This document shows, one piece after another, positions 15,243 to 21,537 of a DNA stretch of 22,738 nt. The notes under the pieces were generated by a model. That model saw only the letters and a list, made by a program, of their open reading frames with translations. It was not told the DNA's origin and did not search any database. Location: assembly GCA_028291485.1 (NCBI GenBank), contig JAQGHZ010000093.1, positions 1 through 22,738 of the forward strand, in the 5' to 3' direction. Positions within the stretch are counted from its first letter, which is position 1; every line of letters begins with the position of its first letter. This DNA comes from Rubritepida sp. (lineage in GTDB: Bacteria > Pseudomonadota > Alphaproteobacteria > Acetobacterales > Acetobacteraceae). A program made the translations under genes and the position numbers.

Positions 15243-16374
15243 ACCTTCGGAAGAGCTCGCCGAGCTGCGCGGCCAGGTCCGCCGCTTCGTCGAGGACAAG
15301 CTCGACCCCATCGCCGCAGAGATCGACCGCAGCGGCGAGGTGCCCGACGTGGCCTGGACCCTGCTGCGCGAGCAGGGCTGGCTCGGCCTGCTGCTGCCCG
15401 CCGAGGCCGGTGGCGGCGGCGCCGACCTCATGACCTATTGCCTCGTGATGGAGGAGGTCGCGCGCTCGCACCGCGTCTTCACGCTGATCCTGGACGCGAC
15501 CAGCGGGCTGACCCCCCTCGGCATCCTGCACCACGGCTCGCAGGCCCAGAAGGACCGCTGGCTGAGGGGTCTCACCGAGGGCACGCTGCGCGCCGCCTTC
15601 GGCCTCACCGAACCCGATGCCGGCTCCGACGCCGCCGCCATGCGCACCAAGGCGGAGCGCGTGCCGGGCGGCTGGAAGATCAACGGCCGCAAGCACTGGA
15701 TCAGCGGCGGCCACGTGGCCGACGTCGTGATGGTCATGGCCGTCACCGATCCCGAGAAGCGCGCCCGCGGCGGCATCGGCGCCTTCCTGGTCGAGCGCGG
15801 CACGCCGGGCTTCGAGGTGACGCGCGTGGACACCACCATCGGCTCCGAGGCGATCAAGCTCGGCGAGCTGACCTTCACCGACTGCGTCGTGCCCGACGAG
15901 GCGCTGCTCGGCGATCCCGGCCAGGGCTTCGCCATCGCCATGGGCTCGCTGACCAATGGGCGCCTCGGCGTCTCGGCCGCCTGCATCGGGGCCGCGGACC
16001 GTCTGCTTTCGCTCGCCGTCGAGCACGCGAAGCAGCGCGTCACCTTCGGCAAGCCGCTGGCCGAGCGCCAGGCCATCCAGTGGATGCTGGCCGACAGCGC
16101 CATGGAGATCGAGGCCGCGCGCGCCCTGCTCTACGACACGCTGCGCAAGGTGGTCGCGGGCCAGAACTTCGGCACGCTGGCCAGCATGTGCAAGGTCGTC
16201 TGCTCGGAGATGGTGGGTCGTGTGGCCGACCGCTCGGTGCAGGTGCATGGCGGCATGGGGCTGGTGCGCGGCTTCTCCGTCGAGCGCTTCTACCGCGACA
16301 TCCGCCACTACCGCGTGGGCGAGGGCGCCTCGGAGATCCAGCGCATGCTCATCGCGCGGGACCTGCTGAAGTGA
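15232..16374 (+). CDS. Acyl-CoA dehydrogenase family protein (ACAD2)
   Basis: 380 aa; the ATG lies inside the end of the hydratase gene (11-bp overlap). Family hallmarks: FGLTEPDAGSDAAAMRTKA, WKINGRKHWISGG, HAKQRVTFGKPLAERQAIQ, SVQVHGGMGLVRGFSVERFYRD and GEGASEIQR. Glu364 occupies the usual catalytic-base position. It would oxidise the acyl-CoA made by CoA ligase 2 to an enoyl-CoA, with electrons going to ETF. It is similar in length and layout to ACAD1 at 1440 but clearly different in sequence, so the window holds two ligase/dehydrogenase pairs. The stop overlaps the GTG of the thiolase gene. Confidence 0.95.
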   Translation: MRLEPSEELAELRGQVRRFVEDKLDPIAAEIDRSGEVPDVAWTLLREQGWLGLLLPAEAGGGGADLMTYCLVMEEVARSHRVFTLILDATSGLTPLGILHHGSQAQKDRWLRGLTEGTLRAAFGLTEPDAGSDAAAMRTKAERVPGGWKINGRKHWISGGHVADVVMVMAVTDPEKRARGGIGAFLVERGTPGFEVTRVDTTIGSEAIKLGELTFTDCVVPDEALLGDPGQGFAIAMGSLTNGRLGVSAACIGAADRLLSLAVEHAKQRVTFGKPLAERQAIQWMLADSAMEIEAARALLYDTLRKVVAGQNFGTLASMCKVVCSEMVGRVADRSVQVHGGMGLVRGFSVERFYRDIRHYRVGEGASEIQRMLIARDLLK

Positions 16375-17546
16375 GCTCCGGCCTGCTGCGCCACGCGGCC
16401 ATCGCGGGCATCGGCGAGAGCCGGCTCGGCCGCGTGCCGGGCATGTCCGCGCTGGCGCTGCAGAACGAGGCGGCGGAGGCCGCGCTGGCCGATGCCGGCC
16501 TCACCTTTGCCGATGTGGACGGACTCCTCACTACGCCCCTGCGCACCGAATCCTGGCCCATGCCCTGCGGCGTGGTGGCGGAGGGGCTGGGCATCCATCC
16601 GCGCTACATCGCCACGCTCGATGTCGCCGGTGCCTCGGGCTGCTCGATGGTGCTGCACGCGGCCATGGCCATCGCGACGGGCCAGGCGAGCACGGTGCTC
16701 TGCGTCGCGGGCCAGCCCTCGCTCTCGCATCGCGGACGCGGCGACACGGTGAAGGCGCTGGCCGGCGCGGGCTGGGCGCATCCGGATCTGGAGGCGCCCT
16801 ATGGCCCCATGGTGCCGACGCTCTACGCGCTCTTCGCCCAGCGCCACATGGCGGAATACGGCACGACCTCCGAGCAGCTCGCCGAGGTCGCGGTCGCCCT
16901 GCGCGGCTGGGCCGGGATGAACGACAATGCCCAGAAGCGCGAGCCGATCACCATCGCCGACGTGCTCGCCTCGCCGCCGGTGACCTCGCCCTTCCACGTG
17001 CTCGACTGCGCGCTGGTCTCGGACGGCGCCGCGGCCTTCGTGGTGACCAGCGCCGAGCGCGCGCGCGACCTGCGCCAGCCGGTCGTGACACCGCTCGGCG
17101 GCGGGCATGGCTTCAGCCACACCTATATCGGCGACTACGACGCCCCCGCCGTCACCGGCGCGCTGCATTCCGGCCGCGAGGCCTTCCGCCAGGCCGGCGT
17201 CACGCCCGCCGACATCCAGGTCGCCGAGCTCTACGACTGCTTCACCATCACCGTGATCGCGGAGCTGGAGGATCTCGGCTTCTGCAAGAAGGGCGAGGGC
17301 GGCGCCTTCGTCCAGGGCGGGCGCATCGGGCCCGGCGGCAGCTGCCCGGTGACGACGCATGGCGGGCTGCTCTCGGCGGGGCATCCGGGCCTCGCGGGCG
17401 GGATGTTCCATGTAATCGAGGCGGTGCGGCAACTCCGCGGACAGGCAGGGAAGCGCCAGATCCCCGATGCCGAGTTGGCACTGGCCCATGGCAATGGCGG
17501 GATCATCGGGTTGCATTGCTCGGTCGTCCTGGGGAGAGGTCGATGA
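16371..17546 (+). CDS. Thiolase-like protein (SCP-x / lipid-transfer-protein type)
   Basis: 391 aa starting at GTG 16371, overlapping the ACAD2 stop (GTGA). Thiolase fold marks: AAIAGIGESRLGR, DVAGASGCSMVLHAAMAI with the acylating-type Cys, AELYDCFTITVIAELEDLG, and THGGLLSAGHPG with the conserved His. The usual second-cysteine C-x-G motif near the C terminus is replaced by LAHGNGG, as in the non-decarboxylating SCP2/lipid-transfer group. Members act as 3-ketoacyl-CoA thiolases or, with a DUF35 partner as in Ltp2/ChsH2 of steroid side-chain breakdown, as retro-aldolases. The next gene encodes exactly such a small partner, coupled by ATGA. Which activity applies here cannot be settled from sequence alone. 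Confidence 0.92.
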   Translation: MSSGLLRHAAIAGIGESRLGRVPGMSALALQNEAAEAALADAGLTFADVDGLLTTPLRTESWPMPCGVVAEGLGIHPRYIATLDVAGASGCSMVLHAAMAIATGQASTVLCVAGQPSLSHRGRGDTVKALAGAGWAHPDLEAPYGPMVPTLYALFAQRHMAEYGTTSEQLAEVAVALRGWAGMNDNAQKREPITIADVLASPPVTSPFHVLDCALVSDGAAAFVVTSAERARDLRQPVVTPLGGGHGFSHTYIGDYDAPAVTGALHSGREAFRQAGVTPADIQVAELYDCFTITVIAELEDLGFCKKGEGGAFVQGGRIGPGGSCPVTTHGGLLSAGHPGLAGGMFHVIEAVRQLRGQAGKRQIPDAELALAHGNGGIIGLHCSVVLGRGR

Positions 17547-17905
17547 GCACTCTGCTCGAGGGTTACGCGCAGGACCGGCTGCTCCTGCCGGTCTGCGCGT
17601 CCTGCGGCGCCGCGCATCTCTATCCGCGACCGCGCTGCCCGCGCTGCGGCGGCACGCGCTTCCACGACCAGGAGGCCAGCGGGCGCGGCGAGGTGACGAG
17701 TTTTTCGGTCGTTCGGCGCGCGCCCTCGCCCGACTTCACCGGCTCGGTGCCCTACACGATCGGCCTCGTGCGGTTGGAGGAAGGACCGCAGATGATGACT
17801 TGGATCGTCGACACGCCCCCCGACGCGATCAGCGTCGGCATGAAGGTCACGATGCATTTCGCCGACCTGCCAGGCGGCGAGCGGCGCCCGGTTTTCGCTC
17901 CATGA
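17543..17905 (+). CDS. Zn-ribbon/OB-fold protein (DUF35/OB_aCoA_assoc type)
   Basis: 120 aa, typical for the family; starts in an ATGA overlap with the thiolase gene. A rubredoxin-like zinc ribbon is formed by Cys18-x-x-Cys21 and Cys32-x-x-Cys35 (VCASCGAAHLYPRPRCPRCG), followed by the OB-fold (GRGEVTSFSVVRRAPS, YTIGLVRLEEGPQMMTWI). These proteins pair with thiolase-fold enzymes and are thought to bind or channel acyl-CoA; partners include archaeal thiolase/HMG-CoA synthase and the Ltp2 aldolase. The tight coupling argues for a complex with the protein at 16371. Cytoplasmic. Confidence 0.92.
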   Translation: MSTLLEGYAQDRLLLPVCASCGAAHLYPRPRCPRCGGTRFHDQEASGRGEVTSFSVVRRAPSPDFTGSVPYTIGLVRLEEGPQMMTWIVDTPPDAISVGMKVTMHFADLPGGERRPVFAP

Positions 17906-18681
17906 GCGAGGTCGTCCTGCTGGAGGTGGCCGAGGGCATTGCCTGGGTCACGCTCAACCGGCCCGAGGCGATGAACGCGCTGAGCGCCGAACTCCGCACG
18001 GAGCTGGACAAGGCCATCCGCACCGCCGAGGCCGACGAGACGGCCCGCGTCATCGTCCTGCGCGGCGCGGGCGAGCGCGCCTTCTGCGCCGGCGCCGACA
18101 TCAAGGAATTCGTCGAGGTCGCCTCGCCCGTCGAATACCGCCAGGCGCGCGTGCCCGAGAGCTGGATCAGCGGCTTCGACATGTCGAAAAAGCCCATCAT
18201 CGCCAGCATCCACGGCTTCTGCCTCGGCGGCGGCGTGGAGATTGCGGTGGCCTGCGACCTCCGCATCGCCTCGGAGGATGCGGTCTTCGCCCTGCCCGAG
18301 ACGGGGCTCGGCGTCATCACCGGCGTCGGCGGCTCGCAGCGGCTGCCGCGCCTCATCGGCATGGGTCAGGCGCTCGACATGATCCTGACCGGCGAGCGCA
18401 TCCCGGCCGCGCGGGCGCGGGAGATGGGTCTCGTTACCCGCGTGGTGCCGCGCACGGAGCTGGCCGAGGCGACGGCCGAACTGGCCAAGCGCCTCGCCGC
18501 GCGGCCGTCCACCGCCATGGCCTTCGCGAAGGAGGCGATTCGCGCCGCTCTCGACATGCCGCTGCGCGACGGCATGCGGCTGGAGGTCGACCTGCTGACC
18601 CTGCTGCTCAACACCGAGGACCGGCTGGAGGCCGCCCGCGCCTTCCGCGAAAAGCGCCCGCCGAACTTCACCGGGCGCTAA
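17902..18681 (+). CDS. Enoyl-CoA hydratase/isomerase family protein, copy 2
   Basis: 259 aa, full length for crotonases; starts in an ATGA overlap. Motifs: WVTLNRPEAMNALSAEL, FCAGADIKEF, SIHGFCLGGGVEIAVACDLR and FALPETGLGVITGVGGSQRL. Both catalytic glutamates of enoyl-CoA hydratase are present (Glu113 and Glu133), so it is the better candidate for the hydration step of the pathway, adding water to the enoyl-CoA from ACAD2. The C-terminal EARAFREKRPPNFTGR is typical of short-chain enoyl-CoA hydratases. It is the last enzyme gene of the operon, 25 bp before Bug5. Confidence 0.95.
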   Translation: MSEVVLLEVAEGIAWVTLNRPEAMNALSAELRTELDKAIRTAEADETARVIVLRGAGERAFCAGADIKEFVEVASPVEYRQARVPESWISGFDMSKKPIIASIHGFCLGGGVEIAVACDLRIASEDAVFALPETGLGVITGVGGSQRLPRLIGMGQALDMILTGERIPAARAREMGLVTRVVPRTELAEATAELAKRLAARPSTAMAFAKEAIRAALDMPLRDGMRLEVDLLTLLLNTEDRLEAARAFREKRPPNFTGR

Positions 18682-18706
18682 GATCAAGAAAAACAGGAGG
18701 ACAAAC

Positions 18707-19672
18707 ATGCTCCACATCACGCGAAGGGCGGCTCTCGCCTCCGCCGCCGCACTGACCGCGACCGGCGCACGCGCCCAGGCCTGGCCCACGCGGCCGGTCC
18801 GGCTCATCAACCCCTGGACACCCGGCGGCCCGGCCGACACGGTCGCTCGCCCGCTCGCGAACAAGCTCAGCGAGGCGCTGGGCCAGCCCGTGGTGATCGA
18901 GAACCGGCCCGGCGCCAATGGCACCATCGGCGCCAATGTCGTCGCCCGTGCGGCGCCGGATGGCTACACGCTGTTCTTCTCCCATGTCGGGCCCATCGCC
19001 ATCAGCCCGAAATTTTCCACAGTTCCCTACGATCCCCAAAAGGACCTGGCGCCGATCACCCAGCTCGTCTCCGGGCCGATCGTGCTGCTGGTCCGCCCCG
19101 ACATCCCGGCCCACAGCGTGTCGGAGCTGCTGGCACTCGCGCGCGCCAATCCCGGCGAGTACAGCTACGGCTCGGTCGGCCCCGGCAGCACGACGCATCT
19201 GGCGGGCGAGATGCTGGCGCTGATGGGCCATGTGCAGCTGCTGCACGTGCCCTACCAGGGCGCCGCCCCCGTGGTGACGGACCTGCTAGGCGGGCGGCTG
19301 CACTTCGCCTTCCTGAATTTTTCCGGCGCGCTGGCGCAGGTGCAGGCGGGCGGGTTGCGCGCCATCGCCGTCTCGACCGAGCGCCGGGTCTCCGCCTTGC
19401 CCGATCTGCCCACCGTCGCCGAGACGCTGCCGGGCTTCGAGGTGAATTCCTGGTACGGGCTGATGGCACCGGCCGGCACGCCGCGGCCCATCATCGAGCG
19501 CGTCTACGAGGAGAGCGTCGCCGCCTTCCGCGCGCCCGAGATCGCCACAGGCATGCGCAGCCAGGGCTTCGACACGGTGCTCTCCACGCCCGAGCAATAC
19601 GCCGACAGGATCGCGGCCGACCTCGCGCGCTGGGGCGAGCTGGCGCGGGCGACGGGCATCCGGATCGGTTGA
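18707..19672 (+). CDS. Bug/TctC-family substrate-binding protein (Bug5)
   Basis: 321 aa; the ATG at 18707 follows a perfect AGGAGG (18695-18700) by 6 bp, a stronger site than most in the operon, which may raise its yield relative to the coupled enzymes. Export signal MLHITRRAALASAAALTATGARAQ. Motifs: NPWTPGGPADTVARPL, ENRPGANGTIGAN, APDGYTLFF, YDPQKDLAPI, HVPYQGAAP and DLPTVAETLPGFEVNSWYG. It resembles Bug1 at 342-1307 more than Bug2-4, so related binding proteins stand at both ends of the cluster. Periplasmic; ligand unknown. Confidence 0.93.
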   Translation: MLHITRRAALASAAALTATGARAQAWPTRPVRLINPWTPGGPADTVARPLANKLSEALGQPVVIENRPGANGTIGANVVARAAPDGYTLFFSHVGPIAISPKFSTVPYDPQKDLAPITQLVSGPIVLLVRPDIPAHSVSELLALARANPGEYSYGSVGPGSTTHLAGEMLALMGHVQLLHVPYQGAAPVVTDLLGGRLHFAFLNFSGALAQVQAGGLRAIAVSTERRVSALPDLPTVAETLPGFEVNSWYGLMAPAGTPRPIIERVYEESVAAFRAPEIATGMRSQGFDTVLSTPEQYADRIAADLARWGELARATGIRIG

Positions 19673-19728
19673 TCCTGGCGAAGGTGGGGTCGCGTCACCA
19701 AGTTCCCCTCCCAAGCAGGGAGAGCGCC

Positions 19729-20775
19729 ATGGACGCCCCGATGATTCGCCTGACCGAACTCGCCCATGGCGGCGGCTGCGGCTGCAAGCTGGCCCCCTCG
19801 GTGCTGCAGAGCCTGCTCGCGGACCAGCCCATGGCGGGGCCCTTCGCGCAGCTCCTCGTCGGCTCCGAGACCGCGGACGACGCGGCCGTCTGGCAGGTGG
19901 ACGAGAACCTCGCCGTCATGGCGACCACCGACTTCTTCATGCCCATGGTGGACGATCCCGAGGATTTCGGCCGGATCGCGGCGACCAACGCCATCTCCGA
20001 CATCTACGCGATGGGCGGCAAGCCGATCATGGCGCTGGCCATCCTCGGCATGCCGATCGGCAAGCTCGATCCTTCCGTGGTCCGGCGCATCCTGGCCGGC
20101 GGCGCGGCCATCTGCGCCGAGGCGGGCATTCCCGTGGCCGGCGGGCATTCCATCGACTGCCCTGAGCCGGTCTATGGGCTGGCCGTGATCGGCCTCGGCC
20201 GGCCGGACCGCGTGCTGCGCAACACCGGCGCGCGGGCCGGCGACGCGCTGATCCTGACCAAGGGGATCGGCGTGGGCATCTACTCGGCCGCGATCAAGAA
20301 GGACCGGCTGCCGGACGGCGCCTATGCGGAGATGATCGCCTCCACCACGCTGCTGAACCGCGTGGGGGCCGAGCTTTCCGCCGATCCGGCCGTGCATGGC
20401 GTGACCGACGTCACCGGCTTCGGCATCCTCGGCCATGGGCTGGAGATGGCGCGCGGCTCGGGCCTGACGCTGACCATCGCGCGCGACGCCGTGCCCTTCC
20501 TGCGGCACGCCGAGGCGCTGGCTCAGCAGGGTTTCATCACCGGCGCCTCGCACCGCAACTGGGACAGCTACGGCGCCAGCGTGGAGCTGCCGGCCGACTG
20601 CCCCGACTGGCAGCGCCTGCTGCTGGCCGACCCGCAGACCTCCGGCGGCCTGCTGATCGCCTGCGCGCCCGAGGCGGCGGAGGGGCTTGTGGAGCGCATC
20701 CGGGCGGCCGGCTATCCGCTGGCGCGGCGCATCGGCACCGCCAAAGCGGGGCCGGCCCATGTCGTGGTGACCTGA
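19729..20775 (+). CDS. selD: Selenide, water dikinase (selenophosphate synthetase)
   Basis: 348 aa, the normal SelD length. SelD uses ATP and selenide to make selenophosphate, the selenium donor for tRNA-Sec charging and 2-selenouridine. The ATG at 19729 (AGGGAGAG upstream) gives IRLTELAHGGGCGCKLAP with Cys17 and Lys20 numbered as in the E. coli enzyme; position 17 is cysteine, not selenocysteine. Further marks are ETADDAAVW, TTDFFMPMVDDPEDFGRIAA, NAISDIYAMGG, VAGGHSID, TDVTGFGILGHGLEMA and LLADPQTSGGLL. It lies 56 bp after Bug5 with no clear terminator between, so part of its transcription could come from the catabolic operon. The rest of the sel genes lie convergently to the right. Confidence 0.97.
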   Translation: MDAPMIRLTELAHGGGCGCKLAPSVLQSLLADQPMAGPFAQLLVGSETADDAAVWQVDENLAVMATTDFFMPMVDDPEDFGRIAATNAISDIYAMGGKPIMALAILGMPIGKLDPSVVRRILAGGAAICAEAGIPVAGGHSIDCPEPVYGLAVIGLGRPDRVLRNTGARAGDALILTKGIGVGIYSAAIKKDRLPDGAYAEMIASTTLLNRVGAELSADPAVHGVTDVTGFGILGHGLEMARGSGLTLTIARDAVPFLRHAEALAQQGFITGASHRNWDSYGASVELPADCPDWQRLLLADPQTSGGLLIACAPEAAEGLVERIRAAGYPLARRIGTAKAGPAHVVVT

Positions 20776-20830
20776 AGGCAACCGTTTGAGGCCTGCGGCG
20801 CTTTTCTTTTGACAGGACAGGAGACGTCCG

Positions 20831-21160
20831 ATGCGCTTTCCCCTCTCGCTGATCGCGGCGCTGGCCCTGGCCACGCCGGGCCTTGCCCAGCAGCCACAGC
20901 AGCCTCCCTCGGGACAGAGCACGGTCCAGGGGTGCAACCCCTCGGGCCGCGCCGAGGCCGCCACGCCGCCCCAACGCGGCAGCGGCGACGGCACCGCCCC
21001 GGGCAATGCCGGCACCACCGGCTGGACCGGCGGCATGGGCGGCTCACACCTGGGCACCAACACCCAGGGCGCGACGCAGAACTCGCCGACCTGGCAGCCG
21101 CCTACGGCGCGCGGCATCGATCCGATCGCGGCACCCGCGCGGCCGGAAGCGGCCTGTTAA
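20831..21160 (+). CDS. Small secreted Gly/Thr/Pro-rich protein of unknown function
   Basis: 109 aa with a good start (AGGAG at 20819-20823, ATG 20831) and a clear signal peptide MRFPLSLIAALALATPGLAQ. The mature part is low in charge and rich in Gly, Thr, Gln and Pro, with a central PGNAGTTGWTGGMGGSHLGT block and a single Cys near each end (QGCNPSG and the C-terminal residue). It looks like a short periplasmic or secreted conserved protein of unknown role; no domain is recognised. It follows selD by 55 bp. Its TAA stop overlaps the TAA of the convergent gene at 21157 in a TTAA. A functional link to selenium is not shown by the sequence. Confidence 0.7.
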   Translation: MRFPLSLIAALALATPGLAQQPQQPPSGQSTVQGCNPSGRAEAATPPQRGSGDGTAPGNAGTTGWTGGMGGSHLGTNTQGATQNSPTWQPPTARGIDPIAAPARPEAAC

Positions 21161-21537
21161 TTCGGTTTCATCTCCTCGAGCCGGAGCCGCAGCCCGTCGG
21201 CATCGAAGAAGTCGCCGTCGCGGATCAGCTTGCGATCCTCGTGGAGCCTGTGCGTCAGCGCGTTCAGCCGCGCCCGCGCCTCGGCATCCGGCACCAGCCC
21301 CTCGCGGCCCGCGCGCCAGAAGACCACGCCCGACCAGGGCACCCCTGCCCCGGCGAAGAGCGCCACCATCTCGGACCAGCGAGTCTCATCGCCGACGACG
21401 TGCAGCCAGGCCGAGCGCAGCGGGATCACGCTCGTCTCGCCGATCTCCATCAGCACGAAGAGCACGGTGAAATCGCCGGTATCAGCGTGGGCCGCGGCCA
21501 GCCATTCGTCGAAATCGGTCTCGACCGGGGGCGTCAT
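21157..21537 (-). CDS. Unknown 126-aa protein downstream of selC
   Basis: 126 aa from the ATG at 21537, which forms an ATGA overlap with the stop of the extended selB frame; an upstream start at 21612 would lie inside the tRNA gene and is rejected. The protein is acidic at the start (TPPVETDFDEWLAAA), has a hydrophobic strand (FTVLFVLMEIGETSVIP), several Trp residues (LHVVGDETRWSEM, VPWSGVVFWRAG) and a charged helical C terminus (NALTHRLHEDRKLIRDGDFF). No signal peptide or known domain is recognised. It is probably a soluble cytoplasmic protein. It would be co-transcribed with selB and selC, so an accessory role in the selenium system is possible but unproven. Confidence 0.72.
   Translation of the reverse strand: MTPPVETDFDEWLAAAHADTGDFTVLFVLMEIGETSVIPLRSAWLHVVGDETRWSEMVALFAGAGVPWSGVVFWRAGREGLVPDAEARARLNALTHRLHEDRKLIRDGDFFDADGLRLRLEEMKPN

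Noticed and set aside
19729..20775. selD as a selenoprotein
   Set aside because: The active-site position 17 is a cysteine codon and the frame has no internal TGA.
20776..20830. Terminator after selD (GCGGCGC followed by TTTTCTTTT) and a -35 TTGACA at 20809
   Set aside because: Only a 3-bp stem can be drawn before the T-rich stretch, and the TTGACA lies too close to the ATG at 20831 to serve as a -35 for that gene.
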